Assembly: GCA_035534435.1 (NCBI GenBank)
Contig: DATLRX010000096.1
Coordinates: 1-64,000, forward strand
Length of the DNA: 64,000 nucleotides
Direction: 5' to 3'
DNA from: Palsa-851 sp035534435
GTDB lineage: Bacteria; Chloroflexota; Dormibacteria; Aeolococcales; Aeolococcaceae
Below, piece after piece: positions 42,401 through 49,870 of this stretch. How positions within the stretch are numbered: the first letter of the stretch is position 1; each line of letters begins with the position of its first letter. The notes under the pieces are model-generated. The model worked only from the letters and a program-made list of their open reading frames with translations. It was not told the DNA's origin and ran no database searches. Position numbers and translations under genes: made by a program.

Positions 42401-44132
42401 ACGTCGCCGTCACGGTATTCGCGCCGACGGGGGCCGTGTTCGTGCTGCAGCTCAACGCGGGAAGCGTCGCGGTGCACAACGTCGTCCCGCCGATCGAGAA
42501 CGTCACGGTTCCGGTGGCGCTCGAGGGGAGCGCGGCGGTGTATGTCACGGATTGCAGGTACGTCTGGGGCGACGGAAGCGCGGTCGCGGTGAAGGCGCTG
42601 ACGTTCACCACGTCGTTGCTCACCGCGGGGAGCGCGTCGGTCGATGAGATGCGCGCCGTGTCTGTCACGCTGCCGCTCAAGCCTGCCGACAGCGTCACGG
42701 GGACGGTGATGTTGGGGAGCGACGTGCCTGCCGCGATGGCCGAGCCCGGCGTGTAGGTGCACGTCACGGTCTGTCCGGCCGTGGCGCACACCCAGTCGGA
42801 GGGGCTGGTGGCGGCGCCCGGCGTCATGCCCGCAGGCAAGGTGTCGGTGACGGTGAGCGTGTTCGACTCGGATCCGCCGGTCGACGCGACGCCGGGCGCC
42901 AGGATGAATGTTGCCTTGTTGCCGGCGAGCATGTGCCCGCTCTCGTTGTCGGACACCCCGATCGACAGGTCCGGCACGGCACCGACGAGCGTCGTCGCCA
43001 CCAGCTGGTTGACCTCGTGGTACTCGTTGGCGCCACCGGTCGACGCGGTCCAGCCGAAGGTCAGCTGGTACGGGATCCCCGTGACGGGGTTGATCCAGGA
43101 CGCGGGGAACGTCGCGAGCGCCGGGTTGTTCGACGTGGTGGGCAGCGCGCCCGTCAGCGTCTGCTGAGTCGTCGTGCCGATCGGCGTGAACGCGATGAGC
43201 CATGACAGTGCGGGCACCGAGAGCCCACTCGCCGTGGTTGTCACCGATGCGGATGGGTTGATCGCCATCTCGACCGGGACCATGACGCCGGCTCGCGTCG
43301 TCGCGGACTGCTTGTCGAGGGTCAGACCGGGGCCGACGTTGCTGATGGTGCCGTTGCCGCTGCCACCACCACTCGACTGGTTGTAGGTGGTTGCGGTCGA
43401 TCCGAGAATGCAGTACCCGACGCTGCCGTTCCCGGGGCCGCGGGCCGTCACCGACTCGGGGTACGCCCGGTTGGCGACGAGCGGTGAGGGAATGGTGCAT
43501 CCGGATCCGCCGGCGAGCGGCGTGTTCTCGAAGTTGCCGTACACGTCGAGCGCGAGGCCGAGGTACCCGTACGGCATGCCCGCAGCCCCCGAACCACCCT
43601 GGGCGGCCGCGTAGCCGAGGTTGCCCCCGAGCGGCCCGGTGCTCGCCGGGGGTGTCGGGTTCGCGGGATTTGCCGCGGCGAGCGCGAACACGATCCCGTC
43701 GGCGCCGGTCCCGTTGAACTGATAGGTGTCGAGCGTGAGATCGAGACCCTGGGTGGTGGGCAGGCTCGCCTGGTAGAAGACCGCACCGACCGAGTTGCCC
43801 GCGTTCGTCGTCAGGCGGAGCGCGCCGTTGCCCGAGGTGTCAGGCGGCGAGGCGCAGTTCGGGATCGATGTGATCGCCGATACCGGTCCCGCAGTCAGGC
43901 ACGCGCCGTTGGTCCCGCCCTGTCCGGTGGGGAGGGACCACTGACCGGCCGCCGTCGAGTTGTTTGCGAACGTCTCGCTCTCGAGCGGCGAGCCCGCAGC
44001 GAAGGCATTCGTCGGCAGCAACGCGGCGATTGTCGCGACCGATGTGGCGACGCACATCGTCTCGCGGATCCGCTGCTTCAGGGCGCGGCGGGAGCGTCGG
44101 GTCGAGTGAGGAATGCTCACAAAGGATCTCAA
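39468..44132 (-). CDS. Giant lectin-like / eleven-Ig-repeat surface protein
   Basis: A 1554-residue exported protein. A basic N-terminus (STRRSRRALKQRIRE) and hydrophobic core ending TNAFAAGSP form the signal. Residues about 50-370 resemble an L-type lectin domain (SLPTTQGLDLTLDTYQFNG, GIVFALAAANP, LGLALDVYGNF, ITFGWTAST-like LTFGWTASTGG). A DUF11-like beta domain follows (about 385-510: DNESGHMLAGNKATF onward). Eleven Ig-like repeats of about 91 residues then lead to a C-terminal helix and basic end (VVISRTRRRSARRI). There is no LPxTG. The start is TTG 44132; GTG 44120 is as likely. It is a strong adhesin candidate, binding glycans by its head and extended by the repeat stalk. Confidence 0.85.
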   Translation of the reverse strand: MRSFVSIPHSTRRSRRALKQRIRETMCVATSVATIAALLPTNAFAAGSPLESETFANNSTAAGQWSLPTGQGGTNGACLTAGPVSAITSIPNCASPPDTSGNGALRLTTNAGNSVGAVFYQASLPTTQGLDLTLDTYQFNGTGADGIVFALAAANPANPTPPASTGPLGGNLGYAAAQGGSGAAGMPYGYLGLALDVYGNFENTPLAGGSGCTIPSPLVANRAYPESVTARGPGNGSVGYCILGSTATTYNQSSGGGSGNGTISNVGPGLTLDKQSATTRAGVMVPVEMAINPSASVTTTASGLSVPALSWLIAFTPIGTTTQQTLTGALPTTSNNPALATFPASWINPVTGIPYQLTFGWTASTGGANEYHEVNQLVATTLVGAVPDLSIGVSDNESGHMLAGNKATFILAPGVASTGGSESNTLTVTDTLPAGMTPGAATSPSDWVCATAGQTVTCTYTPGSAIAAGTSLPNITVPVTLSAGLSGSVTDTARISSTDALPAVSNDVVNVSAFTATALPSPQTYLQSVTYTAALPSSATGTVTFSIGGTTLCTATLPALSCSTNTAPVGANTVTATYSGDSNFAPQTATTSLTIIRATPSFTESATPASIVYGSQDTLAAAGLPGAATGTVTFTSGGSTLCIATLPATSCLTAATLGASAYPVTATYSGDGNYTGAVATGASFTVTKASTSMTESAAPATIPYGTADTLSTSGLPVNATGTVTFNSGGSTLCVATLPVTSCATSATLTPGTYPVTATYSGDANYSGTTAIGASFTVTLASTSMTESAAPSSVPFGTADSLSVSGLPAGATGTVTFASGGSTLCVATLPAASCSTSTSLAPGVYPVTATYSGDSNYTATTATGASFTVTKATTSMTESASPASIGYGAQDTLSETGLPGGATGKVRFTSGGNTLCVATLPATSCQTSTTLATGVYPVTAKFSGDADYKATVATGAIFAVTKADTTFSESAAPATIPYGSADTLSVTGLPGDATGTVTFASGGSTLCVATLPATSCDTSTSLAPGTYPVTATYSGDSNYNSATATGASFTVTKADTTMTESAAPATIAHGAQDTLSTAGLPGDATGTVTFTSGGSTLCTATLPALSCQTPASLDAGTYPVTATYSGDSNDNGSVATGASFTVTAANVSFTESAAPSSVAYGTSDTVSTTGLPADATGTVTFASGGTTLCTATLPAVSCQTSTTLAAGTYPVTATYSGCSDYNGGVATGASFTVTQADPSMIESASPATISYGMQDTLSASGLPGDATGTVTFSSHGSPLCTLTLPASTCESASTLAPGAYPVSAVYSGDGNYQGLTATGASFTVTKADVFLTETASPLTIVYGSTDTLSAAGLPAGATGTLTFTSGSVALCTATLSATSCATAATLTPATYPVTALYSGDVNDSSATATGAQFTVIKADTDMTVIVSPTEMIVGAPVTLWVTGLPAGATGTVTFTYGSTVLCTATLPATSCTTQVTLPPGTYDVRATYSGDADYNGTNAIGSGVDGEFTVATAVPDPSTGSGPMGPRLVLGAALAILGSGMVVISRTRRRSARRI
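39605..42590 (-). repeat. Eleven tandem 273-bp units encoding Ig-like repeats
   Basis: Eleven head-to-tail units of about 273 bp (91 residues). Units two to ten share TESAxPxxIxYGxxDTLSxxGLPxxATG, TLCxATLPxxSC and YPVTATYSGD; the first and last are more diverged. DNA similarity between middle units is high (for example the segments near 41567, 41840 and 42111), so gain or loss of units by recombination is likely. Each unit has one Cys-x8-Cys pair. Confidence 0.9.
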
Positions 44133-44233
44133 TGACGGTGGATCGGATATGCCACCGAATCTATGTGAGACCAGGCCGATTCGCGGGGGTTGTCATCATC
44201 CGAGGGGCGATTTGTGACCCCGGCTGCGACGGG

Positions 44234-44698
44234 CTATGCGGTTGCGACCCCTTGTTGTGACGCTTCGACGATGCGCTTGAGCCGTGCGAGATTGCCGCGC
44301 CAGATGTGCGTGAGGAACGGCCGCGCGACCCGCTCGCCGATGACGCCACCGAGCCACCACGGGAAGCTGAGCTGCTCCTCCCAGGAGAACCGTGTTAGTT
44401 GGTCGCCCAACCAGTCCAGCGAGAACACACCGGTGCCGCGTACCACCCCGACATGATCGACGCCCATCGCCTCGCCGGGAACCCAGCGCGTGATCGACAT
44501 CGCGTCGACGAGGCGGATCGGTCCGATGCGGGTGGCGCAGTCGAACCTCGTCCCGACACCGGCGTGCTGCTCGGTCGCGAAGGTGATCGCCACCGCATCG
44601 GCCATCCAGGCCACATGTGTCTCCAGGTGCTCAATTGCCGCCCATGTGGTCTCGCGCGTGGCAGCGAAGGTGGATTCGATCCGCACCGAGCTCGTCAC
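44234..44698 (-). CDS. SRPBCC (START-like) superfamily protein
   Basis: A 154-residue protein starting SSVRIESTFAATRETTWAAI, the usual opening of polyketide-cyclase/START-like ligand-binding folds. RLVDAMSITRWVPGEAMGVDH and FSWEEQLSFPWWLGG fit the central strands, and the C-terminal helix (WRGNLARLKRIVEAS) closes the cavity. Such proteins bind small hydrophobic ligands or lipids. It lies five bases downstream of the P1 peptidase gene, so it is the third member of the GntR-P1 operon. Confidence 0.82.
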   Translation of the reverse strand: MTSSVRIESTFAATRETTWAAIEHLETHVAWMADAVAITFATEQHAGVGTRFDCATRIGPIRLVDAMSITRWVPGEAMGVDHVGVVRGTGVFSLDWLGDQLTRFSWEEQLSFPWWLGGVIGERVARPFLTHIWRGNLARLKRIVEASQQGVATA

Positions 44699-44703
44699 GC
44701 GGG

Positions 44704-45852
44704 TCAGGCGCGCGCGCCGTGCTCGCGCATCACCGCCATCAGCTCGTCGTGGGGCAGGGCATATGCGACGACGTCATCGCCGCCCGTCATCGTCTCCGCA
44801 GCGACGAGTGCGTTGACGATCGCCTCCTCCGTCGCCTCGATCGCCGCATAGAAGAGCGAGTCGATCAACGGGTCGGCAAGCATCTCCACCATCGACGAGG
44901 TCACATGGGCTCCCTCGACGATCCAGTCCGATGACAGACCTCGATTCGCGGTCGCGAACGCGATGCAGAGATCCCCGCTCCAGTTCTCGCCGGCGCCGCC
45001 AGTCCGCCCGACTCCGAGCATCGCGCGCGACGCGAGACGGTTGCACTGCGTCGGCAGGAGCGGCGCGTCAGTGGCGACAACCACCAGGATCGATCCCAGC
45101 TTGCGCGACGGATACAGGCCGCCGGACGCGCCCCACATCTGTCCTGCGATGGACGGGATGGGAATGCGGGACACGGGGAAATGCTCGCCGACAGGAACGC
45201 CGTTGATGCTGAGCCGTTCTCGGTGTCCGTGATTGGTCTGCACGAGCACGCCGACGGTGTAGCCACCGATGCGTGCATCGGTCACGCGCGATGCGGTGCC
45301 GATACCTCCTTTGAACCCATGGCAGATCATGCCGGTGCCGCCCCCGACATTGCCCTCCACCACAGCCCCATCGCTCGCGGCGGCGAACGCCTCGTCGACG
45401 TGCTCCGAACGCACGTGCTGACCCTCGATGTCATTGAGGATGCCGTCCCACGTTTCCAGCACGACGGGCGGTGTGCCGAAACCCATCGGGCCGTGGGCGC
45501 TGATGCCGCGAGCGACGAGCGCATCGCACACCGTGCCGACCGACCACGAGCTCGTCATGGCGATGGGGCCGCACAGCCTGCCCGTTTCGCGCAGCAGCTC
45601 GAGCCCTGTCGGATGAGTCACGCCACTCAGGATGTGCACGCCCGCGAACATCGCGTCGCTCCACACCGCGTCGTCGGTCGGGATCACGATGGTGAGCCCT
45701 GTACGAACGGGTCCCTCACCCCGCACACGTCTGCCTGAACCGCTGATGAGGGTTGCATGGCCGACAGACACACCTGCAACATCGGTGATCGCGTTGTGCG
45801 GTCCGGCCGGCAGTCGGCCGACAATGATCCCCAGGTCGCGCGCGCGCGTCAC
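44704..45852 (-). CDS. P1-family (DmpA-like) aminopeptidase
   Basis: A 382-residue self-processing N-terminal nucleophile peptidase. ITDVAGVSVGHATLI opens the family; GNVGGGTGMICHGFKGGIGT and GASGGLYPSRKLGS are conserved blocks. The expected nucleophile Ser lies in NWSGDLCIAFATANRGL near residue 280. Most characterised P1 enzymes cleave at Gly-Ser, while here the residue before Ser is Trp, so autoprocessing may differ. DmpA and BapA release N-terminal D- or beta-amino acids from short peptides. No signal peptide is seen. It overlaps the upstream GntR regulator gene (GTGA), pointing to a small inducible peptide-use operon. Confidence 0.88.
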   Translation of the reverse strand: MTRARDLGIIVGRLPAGPHNAITDVAGVSVGHATLISGSGRRVRGEGPVRTGLTIVIPTDDAVWSDAMFAGVHILSGVTHPTGLELLRETGRLCGPIAMTSSWSVGTVCDALVARGISAHGPMGFGTPPVVLETWDGILNDIEGQHVRSEHVDEAFAAASDGAVVEGNVGGGTGMICHGFKGGIGTASRVTDARIGGYTVGVLVQTNHGHRERLSINGVPVGEHFPVSRIPIPSIAGQMWGASGGLYPSRKLGSILVVVATDAPLLPTQCNRLASRAMLGVGRTGGAGENWSGDLCIAFATANRGLSSDWIVEGAHVTSSMVEMLADPLIDSLFYAAIEATEEAIVNALVAAETMTGGDDVVAYALPHDELMAVMREHGARA

Positions 45853-46580
45853 GGGGCCGGTTCGGTTACCGGGAAACCTGGCAGGTCCTGGACGTGCTCG
45901 AGCAGCAGCTCGGCAACGCGCTTGCGATCGCGCGCGACGAGCGCGTCGAAGAGGTCGCGATGCCCCCTGGTGACACCGACGAGCTGCTCCTGCGTGGGCA
46001 TCGCCTCGCGGAGATGTGTGTAGAAGTACGCGCGGATGCGGGGCGCGATCGAGCCCCAGATCTGGGTCGTGTGCGGCTGCCCTGAGCGCGACATGACGAG
46101 CCCGTGGAAGGCGACGTCGTTCTCGACGAGGCCGATGAGGTCACCGCTGCGCACGGCATCCTCCATGCGCTCGACGATGCCGCGCAGCTCGGTCACGTCG
46201 TCCTCAGTGAGGTTGTCGAGTGCCTGATCGAATCCGAAACCCTCGAGCGTCGCCCGCAACGGAATCAGCACCTGGCGCACCTCGAGTGTCGAGATCCGCG
46301 AGACGAACGACCCGCGGTACGGGTAGGACATCACGAGCCCCTCCTGCTCCAGCTGTCGCAGCGCCTCACGCAGCGGACCGCGGCTGGTGCGCATGCCCTG
46401 CGAGATGTCCTCCTCGACCAGGCGTTCGCCCGGCTTCAGCGACCCGGTGAGGATGGCGTCACGCAGCGATGCGGCCACCTGCTGTCGCAGCGACCGCTCT
46501 GCCGGCTGCACGAGCCGGTACCGCTCGCCCTCGGAAACCCAGCGGGGCTTGGCTGCTGAAACCGACTGTCGAGGGGTCAT
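45849..46580 (-). CDS. GntR-family (FCD) transcriptional regulator
   Basis: A 243-residue regulator. The winged helix reads SLRQQVAASLRDAILTGSLK, then ISQGMRTSRGPLREALRQLE, the classic GntR recognition segment. The C-terminal FCD domain has Asp/His metal-ligand positions in NDVAFHGLVM and in GHRDLFDALVARD...LEHVQD. It heads an operon with a P1 peptidase and an SRPBCC protein. An ATTGT-TG-ACAAT site lies 31 bases upstream. The ligand is probably a small organic acid or an amino-acid derivative. Confidence 0.92.
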   Translation of the reverse strand: MTPRQSVSAAKPRWVSEGERYRLVQPAERSLRQQVAASLRDAILTGSLKPGERLVEEDISQGMRTSRGPLREALRQLEQEGLVMSYPYRGSFVSRISTLEVRQVLIPLRATLEGFGFDQALDNLTEDDVTELRGIVERMEDAVRSGDLIGLVENDVAFHGLVMSRSGQPHTTQIWGSIAPRIRAYFYTHLREAMPTQEQLVGVTRGHRDLFDALVARDRKRVAELLLEHVQDLPGFPVTEPAP

Positions 46581-46610
46581 GCAGTCATCCTACTTCACTT
46601 GAAAGCGTCG

Positions 46611-46622
46611 ATTGTTGACAAT
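46611..46622. promoter_or_regulatory. Probable GntR operator
   Basis: ATTGTTGACAAT is a 12-bp inverted repeat (arms ATTGT/ACAAT, centre TG). It fits the GT-N2-AC core that FadR-subfamily GntR proteins bind. It lies 31 bases upstream of the gntR start, in the divergent gap to 46713, well placed for autoregulation. Confidence 0.7.
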
Positions 46623-46712
46623 TGCCGGTACGAGATGTAGGGTGCTCGCGTTCTTCGCGTCGCGGCGCTGTCGCGCCCCGAAGGTGCGCTGAGAGGGGGA
46701 GAATCGGGCCGG

Positions 46713-47216
46713 ATGGCTGAGATGCGCCGTGTCGGTGAGGTGAGCGAGGTCGCCGACATCACGTATGCCTTCTTCATCGACGGCATGGCCCTCACCGTGC
46801 GTCGATGGACCGAACACGCCGCCGACGGTGACGAAACCGGTGCACGTCTCGAGCTGCAACGTCTCCATGAGGACCGCAGCCGTGGATCCGAGTTCGCCAT
46901 GCCGACCGTCCTGCTGGGGGCGCCCATCTGGCGCGCGGACCTCTTCCGCCTCGGAGCGGGGCATGCGTTCGAGCGGGCTCACCACCACCCAAGCTTCATC
47001 AACGGCGAGCCGTGCGATCGCGTGTGGCTCACCGGCGCCGATGCAGCCGATCCATTCGCGTGGATCGAACACATGCTCACGGACAGGCTCGAATCGCTCC
47101 TCGCCGATGCCGGCGCTGCCGATCTGTACGGCGTCGCCACCCGGCGCCAGCTCGCCGAGGTGCTCCCCCTCGCGCTCCAGGCAGCGATAACCTGTCTGGA
47201 GGCTCCCCAGCACTGA
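46713..47216 (+). CDS. Hypothetical protein
   Basis: A 167-residue soluble protein. ITYAFFIDGMALTVRRWTEH opens it, and a compact His-rich patch (FERAHHHPSFINGEPCDR) could bind a metal. The C-terminal half is helical (HMLTDRLESLLADAGAADL and then a Leu/Ala-rich end). No signal or membrane segment is visible and I recognise no family. It diverges from gntR, sharing a 132-bp gap with the probable GntR operator, so it may be under the same control. ATG 46722 is an alternative start. Confidence 0.65.
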   Translation: MAEMRRVGEVSEVADITYAFFIDGMALTVRRWTEHAADGDETGARLELQRLHEDRSRGSEFAMPTVLLGAPIWRADLFRLGAGHAFERAHHHPSFINGEPCDRVWLTGADAADPFAWIEHMLTDRLESLLADAGAADLYGVATRRQLAEVLPLALQAAITCLEAPQH

Positions 47217-47234
47217 TTCTGCGATGCTCGTGGC

Positions 47235-48311
47235 ATGCAGCTGAGCGAGACGGGCGTGTTGACCGTCGAGGCAGCGCAGAATGAGTTCAGCTCTGAGCTC
47301 ATCTTCCTCAACACCGCAACCATGGGGTTGCCACCGCGCCGGACGCTCGAGGCCATCCGTGCTGCGCTCGACGTGTGGGCGAGCGGCGGGGCGAGTGCCG
47401 TCGCCTACGACGACGAAGTCGCCCGTGCCCGAGCCAACTACGCACAGCTCGTCGGCGTCGACGCGACGCTCGTCGCGCAGGGTAGCCAGGTGTCGGTGTT
47501 CGCGGGCCTGATCGCGGCCTCCCTGCCAGACCACGCCGAGGTCCTGACGTCGAGCGGGGATTTCACGAGCGTCGTCTTTCCGTTCCACGTCCAGGCGCGG
47601 CGCGGTGTGCGCGTGCTTGAGGTGCCGCTCGAGGAGCTGGCCGGCGCCGTCACCGCCGAGACAACGCTCGTCGCGGTTTCCGCAGTCCAATCCGCCGACG
47701 GTCGCGTCGCCGACCTTGAAGCGCTGACACAGGCATGTGCTGCGACGGGCACGAGAATCATGCTCGACACGACACAGGCAGCCGGATGGCTCCCCGTCGA
47801 TGCGGCGCGGTTCGCCTACACCGTATGCCACGGCTACAAATGGCTGCTGGCGCCGCGGGGCACGGCGTTCCTGACGGTCCAGCGGGATCTGATGGACGGT
47901 ATCGCCCCGCACACGGCCGGGTGGTATGCCGGCGCTGATCGCTGGAACAGCATCTATGGAGCGCCGTTGCGACTCTCATCGGACGCTCGCCGTTTCGATG
48001 TGTCGCCGGCCTGGTTGTCGTGGGTCGGCACCGATGCGTCGCTTGCGCTGCTGTGCGAGGTGGGCAGAGATGCGCTGCACGAGCATTCGGTTGGTCTCGC
48101 CAACCGGTTCCGAGCGGGAGTCGGTCTGGCTCCCTCCAACTCGGCGATCGTCTCGATGCTTGCGGATGATCAGGTACCCGAACTGATGCGGGCAGCGAGG
48201 ATCGTCGGCGTGACGCGTGCGGGGAGACTGCGGCTCTCGTTTCACGTGTCGACCAGCGCGGGGGACGTCGATACAGCGATCGAGGCGCTGTCCGGGCACG
48301 TGCGACTGTAG
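47235..48311 (+). CDS. Aminotransferase class V-fold PLP protein
   Basis: A 358-residue PLP enzyme of the class V / cysteine-desulfurase fold. The N-terminus IFLNTATMGLPPRRTLEAI is typical. VSAVQSADGRVADL and RIMLDTTQAAGWLPVD supply the cofactor Asp, and CHGYKWLLAPRGTAFLTV contains the Schiff-base lysine at residue 202. No Cys-containing desulfurase loop is visible, so sulfur transfer is unlikely. Kynureninase-like, amino-acid lyase or epimerase activities are all possible. It lies 38 bases upstream of the TyrA-PheA fusion and may be co-transcribed with it. Confidence 0.85.
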   Translation: MQLSETGVLTVEAAQNEFSSELIFLNTATMGLPPRRTLEAIRAALDVWASGGASAVAYDDEVARARANYAQLVGVDATLVAQGSQVSVFAGLIAASLPDHAEVLTSSGDFTSVVFPFHVQARRGVRVLEVPLEELAGAVTAETTLVAVSAVQSADGRVADLEALTQACAATGTRIMLDTTQAAGWLPVDAARFAYTVCHGYKWLLAPRGTAFLTVQRDLMDGIAPHTAGWYAGADRWNSIYGAPLRLSSDARRFDVSPAWLSWVGTDASLALLCEVGRDALHEHSVGLANRFRAGVGLAPSNSAIVSMLADDQVPELMRAARIVGVTRAGRLRLSFHVSTSAGDVDTAIEALSGHVRL

Positions 48312-48349
48312 CGGAGCGGGATTCCGGGGCACCGTAGAATGCCCTGGAG

Positions 48350-49708
48350 ATGACAGGCATTCCCGCTCGGTCTGTCGCCGTCATCGGGTTCGGCCGCTTC
48401 GGCCGGCTCTGGGCCTCGATGCTCCGAGACGACTGCGATCTCATGGTCTTCGACTCCGACTCCGCGCATCGCGAGGAAGCCGCCGCAGAGGGCTTCTCGT
48501 CGGTCCCGCTCTACACGGCGCTCGCGGCCGAGGTCGTCTTCTACTGCGTCCCGATCTCAGCCTTCGAGTCGACGCTTCGCGAGCACGCGCTGTATTTCGC
48601 GAACCTCGAGGGAACGCGAACGCTCATCGACACGCTCTCGGTGAAGGTCCACCCGCGCACCGTGTTCGAGCAGCATTTGCCCGAGGCGTACGAGGCGCTG
48701 CTGACGCACCCGATGTTCGGGCCGGACAGCGTCGCCGTCGGTGGGCTGGCGGGACAGATCATCGTGCTCGACCCGCATCGCATGCACGACGCGGCGTTCG
48801 CGGCCTGGAAGGAGTATTTCGGGAGCAAGGGCCTGTCGGTCGTCGTCATGGACGCGGATCAGCACGACCGGCTTGCCGCGGAGAGCCAGGGAGTCACGCA
48901 CTTCGTCGGCCGGACGCTGGAGCGGTTCGGGTTCGAACCCACACCCATCGACACACTCGGCACGAGGAAGCTGCACGAGATCACGGCGCAGGTGACCAAC
49001 GACACGCAGCAGCTGTTCGTCGACCTGCAGACGCGCAACCCGTACACGAGCGCGATGCGTGTGCGACTTTCGCACGCCCAGGACAGTGTTTTCGACCAGC
49101 TGCTGCCCAACCGTCTCGTCACCGATCGACTCGTCGTCGGCATCCAGGGAGGGCGCGGCAGCTTCAATGAGGAGGCGGCGCGTCACTACCTGCGCGGGTA
49201 CGAGGATGGCCATGTCGAGCTCGTCTACCTGCACACGACTGAGCGTGTGCTCCGAGCGCTCCACGAAGGCAGCGTTGACCGCGGCCAGTTCGCGATCCAC
49301 AACTCCGTCGGAGGGATGGTCGGCGAGTCCGTCGCGGCGATGGCGCGGTACCGCTTCGACATCGTCGAGGAGTTCGAGATCAAGATCGCGCACGCGCTGA
49401 TGATGTCGAGCACCGGCGATCCCGCAGCCGTCGATACCGTGATGACGCATCCGCAGGTGCTCGCGCAGTGCAGGTCGGCCCTGGCGAGCAGGTACCCGAA
49501 CCTGCGTCAGACCAGTGGCGAAGGCGACCTCATCGACCATGCGAAGGTCGCCGAGTTCATCGCCTCCGGCGAGCTCGCGCCCAACATCGCGACGATGGGG
49601 AGCAGCGTGCTCGCCAACATCCATGGACTGCGCGTCATCGAGGACAACCTCCAGGACCTCGGCGAGAACTTCACGAGCTTCCTCTGGGTGCAGCGTCCGG
49701 GGACCTGA
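48350..49708 (+). CDS. TyrA-PheA fusion: prephenate/arogenate dehydrogenase plus prephenate dehydratase
   Basis: A 452-residue protein joining two aromatic-amino-acid branch enzymes. Residues 1-255 form a prephenate/arogenate dehydrogenase: VAVIGFGRFGRLWASML binds NAD(P), and LLTHPMFGPDSV and VTHFVGRTLERFGFEPTPID match the family. Residues about 260-450 form a prephenate dehydratase domain: VVGIQGGRGSFNEEAARHYL, AIHNSVGGMVGESV, VMTHPQVLAQC and IATMGSSVLANIHGLRVIE. The catalytic Thr of the usual TRF motif is kept, but the motif reads FTSF, so Arg is replaced. No chorismate-mutase and no ACT domain is present. One chain would serve both the tyrosine and the phenylalanine branch. Confidence 0.88.
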   Translation: MTGIPARSVAVIGFGRFGRLWASMLRDDCDLMVFDSDSAHREEAAAEGFSSVPLYTALAAEVVFYCVPISAFESTLREHALYFANLEGTRTLIDTLSVKVHPRTVFEQHLPEAYEALLTHPMFGPDSVAVGGLAGQIIVLDPHRMHDAAFAAWKEYFGSKGLSVVVMDADQHDRLAAESQGVTHFVGRTLERFGFEPTPIDTLGTRKLHEITAQVTNDTQQLFVDLQTRNPYTSAMRVRLSHAQDSVFDQLLPNRLVTDRLVVGIQGGRGSFNEEAARHYLRGYEDGHVELVYLHTTERVLRALHEGSVDRGQFAIHNSVGGMVGESVAAMARYRFDIVEEFEIKIAHALMMSSTGDPAAVDTVMTHPQVLAQCRSALASRYPNLRQTSGEGDLIDHAKVAEFIASGELAPNIATMGSSVLANIHGLRVIEDNLQDLGENFTSFLWVQRPGT

Positions 49709-49782
49709 CCCCTGCCGTGGGTCGGCCCGATCGAGGTTCCAGTGCCGTCCCACGACCGACGGCCGGGCAGAGTTGGCGGGCC

Positions 49783-49796
49783 GTGAACCGCTCCCA
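49783..49796. promoter_or_regulatory. CelR-like operator upstream of the GH1 gene
   Basis: GTGAACCGCTCCCA lies 75 bases before the GH1 start. Its last 12 bases, GAACCGCTCCCA, are identical, on the opposite strand, to the site over the lacI start at 61110-61123. Both resemble TGGGAGCGCTCCCA, the site bound by CelR, the LacI-type cellulase regulator of Thermobifida. Confidence 0.7.
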
Positions 49797-49870
49797 TACG
49801 CACCCAGGCGCGGCAGGTGCTCTTGCACAATAACCCCGTTGGCTCCTCGCGTTTGGAGGCGGAATTCATC

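Noticed and set aside
39605..42590. CRISPR-like or satellite repeat
   Set aside because: The period is 273 bp, fully in frame and coding for Ig-like domains with no spacer pattern.
46590..47912. A 440-residue open frame opposite the hypothetical and class V aminotransferase genes
   Set aside because: Antisense to a well-supported PLP enzyme; composition is that of a shadow frame.
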